In this document: positions 1 to 8,737 of the stretch, piece after piece
Position numbering within the stretch: position 1 is the first letter of the stretch
Layout: every line of letters begins with the position of its first letter
DNA from: an uncultured Prevotellaceae bacterium
Lineage (GTDB): Bacteria > Bacteroidota > Bacteroidia > Bacteroidales > Bacteroidaceae
Length of the DNA stretch: 55,918 nt
Direction of reading: 5' to 3'
NCBI GenBank assembly: GCA_900315455.1
Contig: OMZE01000007.1
Location: 110,447 to 166,364 of the forward strand
Notes under the pieces: generated by a model
The model's input: only the letters and a program-made list of their open reading frames with translations
The model's database searches: none
Told to the model about the DNA's origin: nothing
Program-made: the position numbers and the translations under genes

Positions 1-432
1 ATGATGGAAAAAACAGCATTACGATTGAAAATCCTTTTCTTCGCGACCTTGCTGGTCGTGGGGATTATTGTCGTACTTTTCGAGACCGGCATACTGGCCG
101 AGGGTATGTGCGCCCTCGACAAGCGTATGGAGTATTTCGCTGCTGTGATAGTGGAACTGTTGACCTTGATAGCAGTGCCGCTGGCACTACGGCTGTTCAA
201 GTTCGGCGCCGTCAGGCGACGCCTGTATGAGGATAAGGAGCATGCGCTGGCCATCTGGGGCACCATAAGGATACTCATCCTCAGTCTGCCTATGGTCATG
301 TCGGCCTTGCTCTACTATTTCTTCCTGAATGCCTCGTTTGGATATATCGCCATTATCTTGCTCATCAGCATGTTGTTCATCTATCCTTCGATGGAGCGGT
401 GTGTGTCGGAAACGACCCCCAAAAACGATTGA
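1..432 (+). CDS. Small multi-pass membrane protein, unknown function
   Basis: A 143-residue protein with four predicted membrane segments (about residues 10-29, 45-66, 86-108 and 111-130) and a short polar tail. No family is recognised. The window opens on ATG ATG, so a start further upstream cannot be excluded. Its stop lies six bases before the start of the glycosyltransferase gene, which suggests co-transcription and perhaps a role near membrane-bound glycan assembly; that is inference from position only. Confidence 0.7.
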   Translation: MMEKTALRLKILFFATLLVVGIIVVLFETGILAEGMCALDKRMEYFAAVIVELLTLIAVPLALRLFKFGAVRRRLYEDKEHALAIWGTIRILILSLPMVMSALLYYFFLNASFGYIAIILLISMLFIYPSMERCVSETTPKND

Positions 433-437
433 TTCGC

Positions 438-1637
438 ATGAAACTGTCGGTAATTATAGTCAATTATAATGTCAAGCACTACCTCTACCAGTGCCTGGAG
501 AGTGTCTATAGGGCAATAAAGGGTCTCGATGCCGAAGTGTTCGTCGTCGACAACCACTCACGCGATGGGAGTATATCCTATGTGTCGAGCCGGTTTGAGC
601 GGGTGAACTACGTGGAGAGCAACCACAACCTGGGCTTCGCCAGGGCCAACAACATCGCTATCCGGCAGAGTCAGGGGGAATTTGTCTTGCTCCTCAATCC
701 CGACACGTTTGTATCAGAGGACTCCATACGTGAGACGCTCGCCTTCATGGAAGAGCATGAAGATGCCGGCGCCGTGGGCGTGAAGATGCTCAAGTCGGAT
801 GGAACAAAGGCCATGGAGTCGAGAAGGGGACTGCCCACCCCGATGACCTCGTTCTACAAGATGACGGGACTGTGCAAGCGCTTCCCCGAGAGTCGTCGTT
901 TCGGACATTATTACATGGGATACTTGCCTTGGGACAAACCGGTGGAAATAGAGGTAGTGAGCGGCGCCTACTGCATGGTCAGACGTTCGGCACTGGATAA
1001 GGTGGGTATGCTCGACGAGGATTTCTTCATGTATGGAGAGGATATCGACTTGTCGTACAGGTTGCTCAAGGGAGGATACCACAATTGGTATCTTCCTGTC
1101 TCCATCCTCCATTACAAGGGGGAGAGCACGCAGAAATCGTCGTTTAGGTATGTGCATGTGTTCTATGAGGCCATGCTCATCTTTTTCCGAAAACACTACG
1201 GGAGTTCGAGCCTTTGGCTCACTGTGCCCATCAAGATTGCTATTTACCTCAAAGCATCCTTGGCGTTGGTAAGGATGCAGACGTCGAAACTGAGGAAGAT
1301 GCTGGGCTTTTTCTCACCCAGGCACAGGCGAGAACCCGACTACATCTTCATTGGGTCGGTTGCATCTATCACACAGTGCAGGAAACTGGCAAGGAAGAAA
1401 GGTCTCTCCGGGGAGTTTATTGTGGCTAATGAGAAAGTGAGGCCCGAGGGCCATCTGTCCATACTCGACGATATCGATGCTTCACGCAATTATGTGTATA
1501 TCGTCTACGACACCGACGCCTATTCCTACAAGACCATTCTGGAGAACTTCGCAAAGACCAACATGCCCAATGTTTTCGTGGGTACGTATAATCAGCGCAC
1601 TAAAACCATTATAACGGCAGAGGAGATATTGAGATGA
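438..1637 (+). CDS. Family 2 glycosyltransferase, rhamnosyltransferase-like
   Basis: A 399-residue GT-A enzyme that should transfer a sugar from a nucleotide-sugar to an envelope polysaccharide or other glycan. It opens with the GT2 strand LSVIIVNYN, followed by VVDNHSRDGS near residue 36, the metal-binding LNPDT near 85, GAYCMVRR near 175 and DEDFFMYGEDIDLSYR near 195, the pattern of WbbL-like enzymes. About 130 residues at the C-terminus have no recognised domain. The ATG at 438 was chosen because an upstream GTG at 399 would overlap the preceding gene and add residues before the GT fold. The stop overlaps the start of the acetyltransferase gene (ATGA). Acceptor and sugar cannot be told from sequence. 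Confidence 0.88.
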   Translation: MKLSVIIVNYNVKHYLYQCLESVYRAIKGLDAEVFVVDNHSRDGSISYVSSRFERVNYVESNHNLGFARANNIAIRQSQGEFVLLLNPDTFVSEDSIRETLAFMEEHEDAGAVGVKMLKSDGTKAMESRRGLPTPMTSFYKMTGLCKRFPESRRFGHYYMGYLPWDKPVEIEVVSGAYCMVRRSALDKVGMLDEDFFMYGEDIDLSYRLLKGGYHNWYLPVSILHYKGESTQKSSFRYVHVFYEAMLIFFRKHYGSSSLWLTVPIKIAIYLKASLALVRMQTSKLRKMLGFFSPRHRREPDYIFIGSVASITQCRKLARKKGLSGEFIVANEKVRPEGHLSILDDIDASRNYVYIVYDTDAYSYKTILENFAKTNMPNVFVGTYNQRTKTIITAEEILR

Positions 1638-2179
1638 CACCCAACCATTCTGGCATGCCTTCAAGTAAGGAATCTTCTGCAGAGGTCTCGATGAGGGCCG
1701 TTGAGCCTGAGGACCTGGATTTCCTCTATTCGTTGGAAAACGACAGGGAGATGTGGCTCGTGGGCAATACCAACGTGCCTTATTCACGCTTTACACTCAA
1801 CAATTACGTGATGACCTCGTCGTCGGACATCTATGCCGACCGTCAACTGCGCCTCATCATCCAGAAGGCAGACGGTACGCCTGTCGGGATTCTCGACATC
1901 TTCAATTTCGATCCCCGCCATCGTCGTGCCGAGATAGGGGTGGCAATACTGAGAGAAGAGCGTGACAGGGGATTTGGACATGCCGCATTGCTGAAGGCCA
2001 TCGACTACTGCAGGCAAATCGTACACCTTCATCAGGTTTATGCCTTGGTCGACATGAACAACAGCCATTCTGTGAAACTTTTTCTCGGAGCGGGTTTTTC
2101 CAAGGCTTCTTTGCTCAAAGACTGGATGTATGATGGCGAGCATTTTTCCGATGCATACATGATGAATGTTTTTTTGTAA
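1634..2179 (+). CDS. GNAT-family N-acetyltransferase (RimJ/RimL-like)
   Basis: A 181-residue acetyl-CoA-dependent acetyltransferase. The fold is recognisable from VEPEDLDFLYSLEN near the N-terminus, a central strand region GILDIFNFDPRHRRAEIGV, and the acetyl-CoA-binding helix REERDRGFGHAALL (R/QxxGxG/A pattern). The C-terminus NSHSVKLFLGAGF is typical of the RimJ/RimL and sugar-N-acetyltransferase-like branch. Its start overlaps the stop of the glycosyltransferase gene by four bases, so the two are translationally coupled. The substrate is unknown; protein N-termini, polyamines and amino sugars are all possible for this branch. Confidence 0.85.
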   Translation: MTPNHSGMPSSKESSAEVSMRAVEPEDLDFLYSLENDREMWLVGNTNVPYSRFTLNNYVMTSSSDIYADRQLRLIIQKADGTPVGILDIFNFDPRHRRAEIGVAILREERDRGFGHAALLKAIDYCRQIVHLHQVYALVDMNNSHSVKLFLGAGFSKASLLKDWMYDGEHFSDAYMMNVFL

Positions 2180-2195
2180 AAAATGCTTAAAATGT

Positions 2196-2226
2196 TTTGT
2201 AGATTAAATTATTATTGATACTTTTG
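2196..2226 (+). promoter_or_regulatory. Bacteroidetes-type promoter for tRNA-Asp genes
   Basis: TTTG at 2196-2199, a 19-base spacer and TACTTTTG at 2219-2226 match the Bacteroidetes primary promoter (-33 TTTG, -7 TAnnTTTG). Transcription would begin near 2233, about 23 bases before the first tRNA. Confidence 0.75.
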
Positions 2227-2255
2227 CATCCGCAAATCAGAACAGACACGTTTTT

Positions 2256-2329
2256 GGTGCGTTAGTTCAGTAGGTTAGAATGCCTGCCTGTCACGCAGGA
2301 GGTCACGAGTTCGAGTCTCGTACGCACCG
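2256..2329 (+). tRNA. tRNA-Asp (GTC)
   Basis: The sequence folds as a cloverleaf: acceptor arms GGTGCGT and ACGCACC, anticodon stem CCTGC/GCAGG around the loop CTGTCAC (anticodon GTC), a GTTCGAGTC T-loop region and discriminator G73, as expected for Asp. The CCA end is not encoded. It is the first of two identical copies. Confidence 0.96.
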
Positions 2330-2345
2330 CCTACAATTCTGATTT

Positions 2346-2419
2346 GGTGCGTTAGTTCAGTAGGTTAGAATGCCTGCCTGTCACGCAGGAGGTCACGAGT
2401 TCGAGTCTCGTACGCACCG
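2346..2419 (+). tRNA. tRNA-Asp (GTC), second copy
   Basis: Identical to the copy at 2256-2329 and separated from it by 16 bases. No promoter is visible in the spacer, so both are probably cut from one transcript that ends at the hairpin at 2423-2450. Confidence 0.96.
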
Positions 2420-2422
2420 CAG

Positions 2423-2450
2423 AAGGAAACATTGATTGTTTCCTTTTTTT
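2423..2450 (+). terminator. Rho-independent terminator after tRNA-Asp pair
   Basis: AAGGAAAC and GTTTCCTT form an eight-base-pair stem around a seven-base loop, followed by a run of T, four bases after the second tRNA. Confidence 0.85.
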
Positions 2451-2524
2451 GTTTCTATCCCCTTGTCATTCCCCTGCGTCGCAAGGCAGCAGATGGTAAA
2501 AAAACAAAAAACTTCCGTTTTTAT

Positions 2525-2555
2525 TTTGCTTTTCGCTCACCATGCACTAACTTTG
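2525..2555 (+). promoter_or_regulatory. Promoter of the BspA-like gene
   Basis: TTTG at 2525-2528, a 19-base spacer and TAACTTTG at 2548-2555. The predicted start near 2562 leaves a leader of about 77 bases before the ATG at 2639. Confidence 0.72.
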
Positions 2556-2638
2556 TCACGGAGTGTTGTTGCCTGACCGTAGATAAGGGGGCAAACGATG
2601 ACATTCTCCTTTTCAATGTAGGATTATAAAACTGTCGT

Positions 2639-4414
2639 ATGAAACGTTTTTTACTGATGTTTTTCCTTCCGTTGCTCTCCCTCTCGGCTGTTGCACAGGA
2701 AGATATAGAATTGTCGGTCTTCACGGCGGGAACACTGGAAGAGCAGTTGCTCTTGATTGCACCCGATGCCATGACCACGACGGTGAGGCTGAAAGTTGAT
2801 GGCTTTATCAACGGCAAGGACATGATGTTCATCCGTGAATTGTGTGGCGTGAAGGATATCTCCACCCCCACGGAAGGAGTACTCACACAACTCGACCTCA
2901 GTGAGGCTTTCATTGTCGGTTCCGATGAGCCGTATATCTCGCTCTATGGCATCGACTTCACTTCTCACGATGACGTGTTCGGGTGCTGTTTCCTCTACAA
3001 CTGCCGCCAACTGGAGCAACTCAAATTGCCCGGCACCACGATGGTGGTCGACTCCTTCGCCCTTGCCAGTTGCAGTTCGCTGAAGTCCATCGAATTGCCT
3101 GTCAATCTACAGAGTATCGGTTATGGCGCTTTCGTGGGTTGCGAGAGCATAGAGACACTCTCCATTCCCAACAGTGTTGACTCGATTGCCCTGGGTGCCT
3201 TCCAGAAAATGACACACTTGTGTGAACTTACCTTGGGAAATGGCATTACAAGCATCGACAATTCTCTTATCTTGGGCGACGACAGCCTCCAGGTCATTAA
3301 CCTTGGCAAGGATTTCAAGTCATTCCATCCCATCGTTTTCTACACGGCGCCTTCCTTGCGCGAAATCAATGTGCCCAACATCAACCCATATCTCTCTTCT
3401 GATGACGGGGTGCTGTTCTCCTGCGAGAAAGACACTTTGTTGATGTTCCCACCTGCTTCCGAACTCTATGACTATACCATACCCAGTGAAGTGAAAAGGG
3501 TGGGCAACAGCGCTTTCTATGGTGCCAAGTATCTCACAGGGGTAACGATGCCTGATTCGCTGGCCATCATCGACTCGTTGGCATTCTTCAATTGCTTGTC
3601 GCTCGAAAGGGTGGAATTGGGCGCACAGACCGAAAGCATTGCCTTTGGTGCCTTCGGGGCCTTACCAGGTTCCGAGACTTCGCTCCGCGAACTGGCCTTG
3701 CCTGCCACGGTATCTGTCATCGAAAGCGGTGCTTTCTTCTGTAATACAAGTCTGCAAGGTATCGTCGTCGACAACGACAACCCTTGGTTCGCTTCCGATG
3801 AGAATGGATTTGTCTACGACAAGTCTATTTCACGGTTGGTATATGCGCCTGCCTTGGCAAAGTCGTTCGACTTGCCTGCTACGGTTACCTCGATAGGCGA
3901 TTTCGCTGCCACAGGGTTCATCGGACTTCCCGCTGTCTATGTCAACGATAATGTCACGGAGATAGGGACAGGCGCGTTCGCCTATTCCACGGGGATGGTT
4001 CAACTCATCCTTGGCAAGGGGTTGAGCCGACTGGGCGACTTTCTCGTCACGGGATGCAGCGGCTTGAAAGAGGTGTGGATGTATGCCGATGCCATTGCCG
4101 ACGATGACATCGCGCCTTATGCGTTTCTTGATGAGGAGGGCTATGTGCCTACCTCATGCACACTATTTGTCAAACCGGGGAAGGTCGACTATTACTTCCT
4201 CAAGCGTGGGTTCTATTCCGAAGAATACGAGATGTTCTTCTTTGCCGACATTCAGGAGATGCAAGACCCTGATGGCATATCCCACATGAGAGGCGAGACT
4301 GCCGCCAGCCCGCAATTCTTCACCGTGGACGGCAGGCAGCAAAGGTCGGCTAAAAAGGGCCTTAACATCATCCGGCTGCCCGAAGGACGGTCGTTGAAAC
4401 GCTTGTTCAGGTAA
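2639..4414 (+). CDS. BspA-like leucine-rich repeat surface protein
   Basis: A 591-residue exported protein. The first 20 residues are a Sec signal peptide ending in AVAQ. Most of the rest is built from LRR_5 (BspA/Treponema type) repeats of about 23 residues, with cores such as LKSIELPVNLQSIGYGAF and LSIPNSVDSIALGAF. In Bacteroidetes such proteins sit on the cell surface and bind host proteins or other bacteria; the ligand here is unknown. The end (FFTVDGRQQRS then KGLNIIRLPEGRSLKRLFR) resembles the short C-terminal segment of many Prevotella secreted proteins, but the last residues are more basic than the usual GKKVVIK-type ending. It has its own promoter and lies upstream of queH, with 36 bases between. 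Confidence 0.88.
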   Translation: MKRFLLMFFLPLLSLSAVAQEDIELSVFTAGTLEEQLLLIAPDAMTTTVRLKVDGFINGKDMMFIRELCGVKDISTPTEGVLTQLDLSEAFIVGSDEPYISLYGIDFTSHDDVFGCCFLYNCRQLEQLKLPGTTMVVDSFALASCSSLKSIELPVNLQSIGYGAFVGCESIETLSIPNSVDSIALGAFQKMTHLCELTLGNGITSIDNSLILGDDSLQVINLGKDFKSFHPIVFYTAPSLREINVPNINPYLSSDDGVLFSCEKDTLLMFPPASELYDYTIPSEVKRVGNSAFYGAKYLTGVTMPDSLAIIDSLAFFNCLSLERVELGAQTESIAFGAFGALPGSETSLRELALPATVSVIESGAFFCNTSLQGIVVDNDNPWFASDENGFVYDKSISRLVYAPALAKSFDLPATVTSIGDFAATGFIGLPAVYVNDNVTEIGTGAFAYSTGMVQLILGKGLSRLGDFLVTGCSGLKEVWMYADAIADDDIAPYAFLDEEGYVPTSCTLFVKPGKVDYYFLKRGFYSEEYEMFFFADIQEMQDPDGISHMRGETAASPQFFTVDGRQQRSAKKGLNIIRLPEGRSLKRLFR

Positions 4415-4450
4415 CCCCGTATAGCATTACAGATCAATGTCTGTGGGAAT

Positions 4451-5074
4451 ATGGGAAAGAAGAAATCGCCTCTCTACATACCTGACGGCATCACAGAAGT
4501 GGTGTTGCACGCTTGTTGCGCGCCATGCTCCTCTGCCATCGTGGAATGGATACTGGCTCATCACATCAAGCCCGTCATCTTCTATTACAACCCGAATATC
4601 TTTCCCCGTGAAGAGTATGAGACGAGGAAGGCGGAAAGCAAACGTCATGCAGATAGTCTTGGGGTGGAATGGATAGACGGTGACTATGACCACGACGGAT
4701 GGCTGGAAGCGATGGAAGGAATGGAGAATGAGCCCGAACGGGGAAGGAGATGCCAGGCTTGCTTTGCTCTCCGACTGAAGGCAACTGCAGCCGTGGCGAA
4801 GGAGCGTGGAATCACCTGCTTCTCCACGACCCTGGCATCGTCGAGGTGGAAAAGCCTCTCCCAAATCGCCCTCGCTGGTGCCGAGGCCGAGAGGGCGGTT
4901 CCCGGAACGCTGTTCTGGGCACAGAACTGGAGAAAGGGCGGACTCTATGAACGACGTAACGAACTGCTCCGCCAATATCAGTTCTACAACCAGCGATATT
5001 GTGGATGTGAGTTCAGCATGGCACGGCTGTCGGAACAATCGGATGCTTCAGGAAAGACAACCGGTGATATGTAG
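4451..5074 (+). CDS. queH: Epoxyqueuosine reductase QueH
   Basis: A 207-residue DUF208/QueH protein, which carries out the last step of queuosine synthesis: reduction of epoxyqueuosine to queuosine in the wobble position of tRNA Asp, Asn, His and Tyr. It is the non-orthologous replacement of QueG. The diagnostic cysteines are visible: LHACCAPCSS at residues 19-28, RCQACF near 100 and RYCGCEF near 185, which hold an iron-sulfur cluster and a second metal in characterised members. FYYNPNIFPREEY near 50 is also typical. The length fits the family. It is of note that two tRNA-Asp (GTC) genes, substrates for this modification, lie 2 kb upstream. Confidence 0.92.
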   Translation: MGKKKSPLYIPDGITEVVLHACCAPCSSAIVEWILAHHIKPVIFYYNPNIFPREEYETRKAESKRHADSLGVEWIDGDYDHDGWLEAMEGMENEPERGRRCQACFALRLKATAAVAKERGITCFSTTLASSRWKSLSQIALAGAEAERAVPGTLFWAQNWRKGGLYERRNELLRQYQFYNQRYCGCEFSMARLSEQSDASGKTTGDM

Positions 5075-5107
5075 TGTTCATTCCAACTAGACCTAATTAA
5101 TATTTGT

Positions 5108-6091
5108 ATGAAATATATCAAATGGGGATTTATCGGCTGTGGCGAGGTGGCAGAAATCAAGAGCGGCCCTGCCTTTGCCGAGGTAGAAGGCTCGAGCGTG
5201 GTGGCTGTGATGAGCAGAAGGGAGCAGCGCGCGCGCTCCTATGCCGAGCGTCATGGCATACGCCGTTGGTATACCGACGCCCAGCAACTTATCGCCGACC
5301 CCGACGTGAACGCCATATATGTGGCTACACCTCCTTCAAGCCACGCCACCTATGCCATCATGAGCATGAAGGCAGGAAAACCCGTTTATGTGGAGAAACC
5401 CCTTGCCTCCAGTTATGAAGACTGCGCGCGCATCAACAGGGTGAGCGAACAGACGGGCATTCCTTGTTTCGTCGCTTATTATCGCCGTTACCTGCCCTAT
5501 TTCAAACGGGTGAAAGAACTCATCCACAATGGCGTGATAGGGAAAATCATCAATGTGCAGGTGAGGTTCGCTTGTCCTCCAAGAGACGTCGATTTTGCCA
5601 AACCCGATGATTTGCCTTGGCGACTTCATCCTGAGATTTCGGGTGGAGGCTATTTCTATGACCTCGCTCCACATCAACTCGACTTGTTGCAGGAATACTT
5701 CGGCATCATCGTCGACGCAAAGGGAATATGTGCCAACAGGGGTGGACTATACTCTCCAGAAGACACCCTCAGCGCATGCTTTGAGTTTGAGAGCGGCCTC
5801 CCGGGCAGCGGGTCGTGGTGCTTTGTCGGACATGAGGCAGCCAAAGAGGATAGGGTGGAGGTTATCGGCGACAGAGGACTCATCAGTTTCTCTGTGTTCA
5901 ACTACAAACCCATCCACCTGGTGACAACCGACGACGATGTGTATATCGATGTGCCCAACCCGCCTTATGTGCAACTGCCTATCATCGAGCAGGTCATACG
6001 ACACCTGCAGGGATTCAACGTGTGTGAGTGTACGAGCGTCTCGGCGACGCCCACCAATTGGGTCCTCGACCGTATTTTAGGAAAATTCTGA
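5108..6091 (+). CDS. Gfo/Idh/MocA-family NAD(P)-dependent oxidoreductase
   Basis: A 327-residue dehydrogenase of the glucose-fructose oxidoreductase/inositol dehydrogenase type. The nucleotide-binding N-terminus WGFIGCGEVAE is followed by the family motif VEKPLA near residue 97 and GGGYFYDLAPHQLDLL near 180, which carries the conserved active-site Asp and His of the second domain. Members oxidise or reduce sugars and cyclitols; the substrate cannot be named. The stop TGA shares one base with the ATG of the next gene, so the two are coupled. Confidence 0.9.
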   Translation: MKYIKWGFIGCGEVAEIKSGPAFAEVEGSSVVAVMSRREQRARSYAERHGIRRWYTDAQQLIADPDVNAIYVATPPSSHATYAIMSMKAGKPVYVEKPLASSYEDCARINRVSEQTGIPCFVAYYRRYLPYFKRVKELIHNGVIGKIINVQVRFACPPRDVDFAKPDDLPWRLHPEISGGGYFYDLAPHQLDLLQEYFGIIVDAKGICANRGGLYSPEDTLSACFEFESGLPGSGSWCFVGHEAAKEDRVEVIGDRGLISFSVFNYKPIHLVTTDDDVYIDVPNPPYVQLPIIEQVIRHLQGFNVCECTSVSATPTNWVLDRILGKF

Positions 6092-7176
6092 TGTTAAGAA
6101 ATATTGTCATTGTCATCTTGTCGGTCTGTTCGTTGACGGCTGTCGCCGAAAACGATTCCATTCCCCGCCAACGCACGTTTGGGAGGAAGGTCTTGGATGG
6201 CGTGGTGGGTGTCCTGAAGGAATTCAACAACTTCGATACGACATACATCGAGCCGCAGCATTATAAGTTCACTGCCTCGCTGATGTCGACTTATTCTTTC
6301 GAACAATACAGCATCAGAAGCAAATCGGGACAGGAGGTCACTTTCGCTCCCGAATCGAGATTCAAGGTCGGACCATATATCGGATGGAGCCTCCTCTTCT
6401 GGGGGTATACCTTCGATCTGGGCTATATTCCTTCAAAAACGAGAAGGCAACTTTCCTTAAGCGGATATACCACCATGCTCGGCTTCGACTTCTTCTGGAG
6501 ACGGACTGGAGGTGAATACATGATACGCTCATGGAATTCCGGCAGTGACAAGGCAACCGAATTGGGTGGGGTGCCTTTTGAAGGGTTGGACGTTTCGATT
6601 ACGGGACTCAATGTCTATTATATCTTCAATCATAGGAAATTCTCCTATCCCGCGGCTTTCAACCAAAGCACATGCCAGAGAAAGAGTGCCGGTTCGCTGA
6701 TGCTTGGCGCCGGCTATACGCGTCACTCGCTCCACCTCGACCACCGGAAACTCCAGGAGACTTTGGATGATGCCATGCCCGATATAACCGTGGAAGTGGA
6801 TAGCGGCATGATGTTCGACAAAATCAAATATACCGACCTCTCTTTGTCGCTGGGCTATGGCTACAACTGGGTGTTCGCTCGCAACTGGCTCTTCTCTGCT
6901 TCCTTGTCGGCTGCCATCGGCTACAAGCACTCCTCGGGAAGTAGCGCAAAAGGCTTGCCTCTATTCAACGACTTCTCACTCAGCAACTTCAACGTCGACG
7001 GCGTCGGCAGGGTGGGGTTCATCTGGAACGACTCAAAATGGTACTTCGGCTCCTACGGCGTCGTGCATACCTATAATTACTCCAAATCGCAGTTCAAGAC
7101 CAACAATTACTTCGGCAACGTGTATGTGTATGTCGGAGTGAACTTTGGTAGAAAGAAAAGCCATAAACAACAATAA
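6091..7176 (+). CDS. DUF4421 family envelope protein
   Basis: A 361-residue exported protein. The ATG at 6091 was chosen because it opens a clear signal peptide (MLRNIVIVILSVCSLTAVAEN), while an upstream in-frame start would place 21 polar residues before it inside the preceding gene. The mature protein begins with FDTTYIEPQHYKFT and has alternating aromatic and polar strands such as FRVGPYIGWSLLFWGYTFDLG-type segments, as in DUF4421 proteins of Bacteroidetes, probably an outer-membrane barrel. Function is unknown. It is followed six bases later by the DUF1460 lipoprotein gene. Confidence 0.82.
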   Translation: MLRNIVIVILSVCSLTAVAENDSIPRQRTFGRKVLDGVVGVLKEFNNFDTTYIEPQHYKFTASLMSTYSFEQYSIRSKSGQEVTFAPESRFKVGPYIGWSLLFWGYTFDLGYIPSKTRRQLSLSGYTTMLGFDFFWRRTGGEYMIRSWNSGSDKATELGGVPFEGLDVSITGLNVYYIFNHRKFSYPAAFNQSTCQRKSAGSLMLGAGYTRHSLHLDHRKLQETLDDAMPDITVEVDSGMMFDKIKYTDLSLSLGYGYNWVFARNWLFSASLSAAIGYKHSSGSSAKGLPLFNDFSLSNFNVDGVGRVGFIWNDSKWYFGSYGVVHTYNYSKSQFKTNNYFGNVYVYVGVNFGRKKSHKQQ

Positions 7177-7182
7177 ACCATC

Positions 7183-8142
7183 ATGAATAAAATCCTTATC
7201 TCCCTCTCACTCGCTTTCGTTGCCATCGTGTCGTGTGCCGACAACCCCAGTGCAACGGCCGACAAAACCGCTGGCATGACCACCGACAGCACCATGGCGC
7301 CTGCCGACAACGGCTCGCTGTCTTCCGACAAAGACCAACAGCAGAGTTATCAGATTTCCCTTACCCATGAAGGCGACAGCGCGCGCATCGCCGACCTCCT
7401 GCAGCAAGGGGCTACTCTCCAGCCCGAAGACAATATCCCTCTCTTCTTTGCCAACCAATTCAAAGGCCTTCCTTATGTGGCGTTTACCCTCGACCAGAAC
7501 AAGGAGGAAAAATTGGTCATCAACACCCGGGGACTCGACTGCACCACCTTCGTGGAAAATGTGCTCGCTCTCACGGTTTGCGTGAAGAGGGGACTGACCT
7601 CTTTCCATGATTTCTGCGACGTACTCACCGACGTGAGGTATGTCAATGGCAAGGTGGCATATACCTCAAGACAGCATTATTTCACGACTTGGATTGCCGA
7701 CAACTTGAACGACGGACTTATCGAGGATATCGCATTGCCTCAGTCTCCGCTCTCTGCCAAGCGCAAACCCCACGTCGACTACATGACCACGCATGTGGAG
7801 GCTTACAAGATGCTCAATGCGCACCGCCAGTGGCTTCCTGCCATCCGAGAGATGGAACAAGAGGTCAACGGCACCTCGTTCACCTTCATCCCCAAGGCAC
7901 AACTCCGCGACTCCAACAAATACAGGGAATACATCCACGACGGCGACATCATCGGCATCGTCACCAACAAGAAAGGACTCGATATCTCGCATGTCGGACT
8001 TGCCGTATGGCATGACGACGGACTCCACCTCTTCAATGCATCGTCATTGCACAAGAAAGTGGTCGATGAACCCATGACACTTTATCAATACCTGCAAAAA
8101 CAAACATCAAGTGCCGGTATCAGGGTGGTGAGGATAAAATGA
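7183..8142 (+). CDS. DUF1460 lipoprotein, cell-wall amidase-like
   Basis: A 319-residue lipoprotein with a signal peptide ending in the lipobox AIVSC at residue 18, then a Thr/Asp-rich linker. The catalytic part matches DUF1460, a papain/NlpC-like fold: the likely nucleophile is Cys120 in GLDCTTFVEN and the His is His270 in DISHVGLAVWHDDG. Characterised relatives cleave peptidoglycan fragments, as N-acetylmuramoyl-L-alanine amidases. It should act in the periplasm, probably in muropeptide recycling. It is the last gene of the run that starts at queH or at the oxidoreductase. Confidence 0.87.
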   Translation: MNKILISLSLAFVAIVSCADNPSATADKTAGMTTDSTMAPADNGSLSSDKDQQQSYQISLTHEGDSARIADLLQQGATLQPEDNIPLFFANQFKGLPYVAFTLDQNKEEKLVINTRGLDCTTFVENVLALTVCVKRGLTSFHDFCDVLTDVRYVNGKVAYTSRQHYFTTWIADNLNDGLIEDIALPQSPLSAKRKPHVDYMTTHVEAYKMLNAHRQWLPAIREMEQEVNGTSFTFIPKAQLRDSNKYREYIHDGDIIGIVTNKKGLDISHVGLAVWHDDGLHLFNASSLHKKVVDEPMTLYQYLQKQTSSAGIRVVRIK

Positions 8143-8224
8143 CCCAATGGCGGCCTTGTCGCCATAGCGGAAACGATTTCACGGAAACGATTTCGGAAAA
8201 TCAGATATATTTTCTTCATTTTTA

Positions 8225-8256
8225 ATTGGAAGAATGAAGATTTTATGCTATTTTTG
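8225..8256 (+). promoter_or_regulatory. Promoter of the rseC-rnf operon
   Basis: TATTTTTG at 8249-8256 matches the -7 box. Twenty bases upstream ATTG at 8225-8228 is a three-of-four match to the -33 box. It lies 46 bases before the RseC-like start codon. Confidence 0.65.
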
Positions 8257-8302
8257 CATGTTGATACATCTTCGGCACTTCTTTTCACGATAATCGAATA
8301 TT

Positions 8303-8722
8303 ATGAATAAAATATCTCACCAAGGCATTGTGGAGTCTCTGGAAGGCGATTGCGCCGTCGTGCGTATCGTGCAGACATCGGCATGTGCCGCTTGCAAGGC
8401 AGCCAGCCACTGTAGTGCTGCCGAGAGCAAGGAGAAACTGGTCACTGCCCGAATCCAGGGGCATGATAGGCCAGAGGTGGGCGATAGTGTCGTTGTGTCG
8501 ATGTCGGGAGTGAATGGCCGTGATGCGGTCGTTTTTGCCTTTGTCCTGCCTTTCATCATCATGGTGGCTGTACTCTACTGCTGCCTCAGGCTTACTTCCG
8601 ACGAGGCGACGGCAGCATTGGTGGGTATAGGTAGCCTGATACCTTATTACCTGATTCTCTATCTTTTCAGAGCCAAACTGAAGAAGAGGTTCTCGTTCGT
8701 CTTGGAAAACAAATCAAAATAA
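8303..8722 (+). CDS. rseC: RseC/MucC-like membrane protein heading the rnf operon
   Basis: A 139-residue SoxR-reducing-system/RseC family protein. The N-terminal soluble part has the family cysteine pattern SACAACKAASHCSA (residues 26-39), which may bind a metal or iron-sulfur cluster. Two membrane segments follow, about residues 73-92 and 97-117. In gamma-proteobacteria RseC works with Rsx/Rnf to keep SoxR reduced; in Bacteroidetes it is regularly found just before rnfB and its role there is not established. The next gene starts 15 bases downstream. Confidence 0.85.
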   Translation: MNKISHQGIVESLEGDCAVVRIVQTSACAACKAASHCSAAESKEKLVTARIQGHDRPEVGDSVVVSMSGVNGRDAVVFAFVLPFIIMVAVLYCCLRLTSDEATAALVGIGSLIPYYLILYLFRAKLKKRFSFVLENKSK

Positions 8723-8737
8723 CCAAAACACAACATT

